Source: Deroplatys truncata
Lineage: Eukaryota > Arthropoda > Insecta > Mantodea > Mantidae
Reading direction: 5' to 3'
Assembly (NCBI GenBank): GCA_030765065.1
Contig: CM060977.1
Coordinates: 132,870,295 to 132,934,294, forward strand
Length of the DNA stretch: 64,000 nucleotides
How positions within the stretch are numbered: position 1 is the stretch's first letter; each line of letters opens with the position of its first letter. Below, in pieces: positions 63,190-64,000 of the stretch. The translations under genes and the position numbers were made by a program. Below the pieces are notes generated by a model. It was not told the origin of the DNA. It saw only the letters and a list, made by a program, of their open reading frames with translations, and ran no database searches.

Positions 63190-63660
63190 CATGCTTGTAT
63201 GTCCATATCTTGCTGGATATCAAGGAACGGTCTAGGTGTATTGGGAGCTTGATGATACATTGAACAGTGCTCAATACATGGCAATACTTGAGAACATGTG
63301 ATTTCCTCCATGAGGATGAGATATCCTGCTGGAATAGCTGAATTTGTACAGGATAATCATTCTGTCCACATGACAAAAGGTTTCAAATTGGTTCTCAGAA
63401 AGGCAGCATATCGGTATCGGTGATAAGACTGGTCTCCCTGTTCACCAGATTTGAACCTTATTGAAAGTGTGTGGAATGAGGTTAAAAAGGAGCTGCCCCT
63501 GAATTTCCTTGCAGTTGTATGAAGGATATAAGATGGTTTCTGGGCACAAATTCATGAAGCCTGGGATGTTGTAGCTTCTTGCCCACATTACTACAGGGAT
63601 TTGATTTAATCTATAACCCAAAATTGAGGGAGTTGTATGTGCTCACGAGTTCATAACCCA
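63190..63660 (+). pseudogene. Tc1-like transposase, C-terminal relic
   Basis: Frames read TLNSAQYMAILENM, then PAGIAEFVQDNHSVHMTK (second catalytic Asp), then DWSPCSPDLNLIESVWNEVK (the SPDLNPIE...W block with catalytic Glu) and IHEAWDVV...HYYRDLI. This order is Tc1-type. There are several stops and frameshifts, and terminal repeats are not recognised. Confidence 0.82.
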
Positions 63661-63835
63661 ATATTAATTTTTTGTGTTTTCGTTTGAGATATCAGTTTAT
63701 TCACATTTGTTACTTTAGTTATTTAAAACAAGTGTTTTAGTGGGGTTATATTTTAGTGTGCATGGATGTGCCTAAAACTTAATATGAATTTATATTAATA
63801 CAATATGTTCTACACATGCAGTCCTAAAATTAACA

Positions 63836-64000
63836 TAAAAAATCTGATGTGTTACACTCACATGACTTTCTCTACTCTTGTACAATCTATTTTTACAAAC
63901 GCCTATTCTCCATATGCTTTATGTTAATCGAGATGTCAATCTTATTGCTAATTTTCTTGTAGATGCAAGGGGAATATGGTAGCTTTTAAGCGATGGTCAA
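63836..64000 (-). mobile_element. family A repeat, copy A12 (cut by window end)
   Basis: A-run, then tctgatgtgttacactcaca and tgactttctctactcttgta, tctccatatgctttatgtta, taatcgagatgtcaatctta and gtagatgcaaggggaatatg; nearly identical in reverse to the right end of copy A3. Continues beyond the window. Confidence 0.85.

Overview
The window is animal nuclear DNA, almost certainly from an insect with a large, transposon-rich genome. A hemimetabolous or polyneopteran insect is my guess, from intron size and repeat load. There is no operon, ribosome-binding site, CRISPR array or other prokaryotic feature. Two host genes can be recognised. One is the C-terminal part of the kinetochore/tethering protein ZW10 on the + strand: five exons between 3719 and 48313, with introns of about 20.2, 1.8, 6.8 and 14.9 kb. 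The other is an Rsf1-type RRM splicing factor on the - strand, 49880-50449, tail to tail with Zw10, with a probable alternative terminal exon at 49312-49378. Everything else supportable is mobile or repetitive DNA.

Layout. 1-3700 (Zw10 intron): SINE copies, a long-armed inverted-repeat element (629-1443) with a SINE in its loop, a copy of an unnamed ~0.8 kb family ('family A'), and two SINEs head to head. 3719-3894: first Zw10 exon in the window. 3895-24116 (giant intron): a nearly complete mariner (4011-5279), a LINE fragment, a second LINE carrying a four-deep nest of insertions (LINE, then SINE, then Tc1/IS630-type transposon, then family A with a CA/CG repeat), a third, longer LINE on the - strand split by family A, a second IS630-type transposase relic, and a CAGGGTG-ended mariner-like element. 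24117-33193: three Zw10 exons separated by family A (itself interrupted by a 1.8 kb insert), SINEs and a LINE 3' end. 33194-48097: last big intron with LINE, SINE, family A and 'family C' copies. 48098-48313: terminal Zw10 exon.

49312-50453 is Rsf1. To its right lie a PIF/Harbinger deletion derivative that keeps part of the Myb-like gene (51753-52801), a decayed mariner, a perfect 59-bp-armed palindrome made of a tRNA-like SINE head (55885-56012), more family A and C fragments, two short coding-like ORFs facing away from each other at 60611-61037, a SINE, a Tc1 relic, and a family A copy running off the window end.

The host genes are not obviously linked in function: Zw10 acts at kinetochores and in Golgi-ER tethering, Rsf1 in pre-mRNA splicing. 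The most interesting host signal is the Rsf1 3' end, where an in-frame donor lies just before the stop codon and poly(A) signal and leads to a second in-frame last exon. The most interesting repeat signal is family A, whose ends can be read precisely because one copy split a transposase reading frame. All calls come from reading the sequence alone. No alignment or database search was run.
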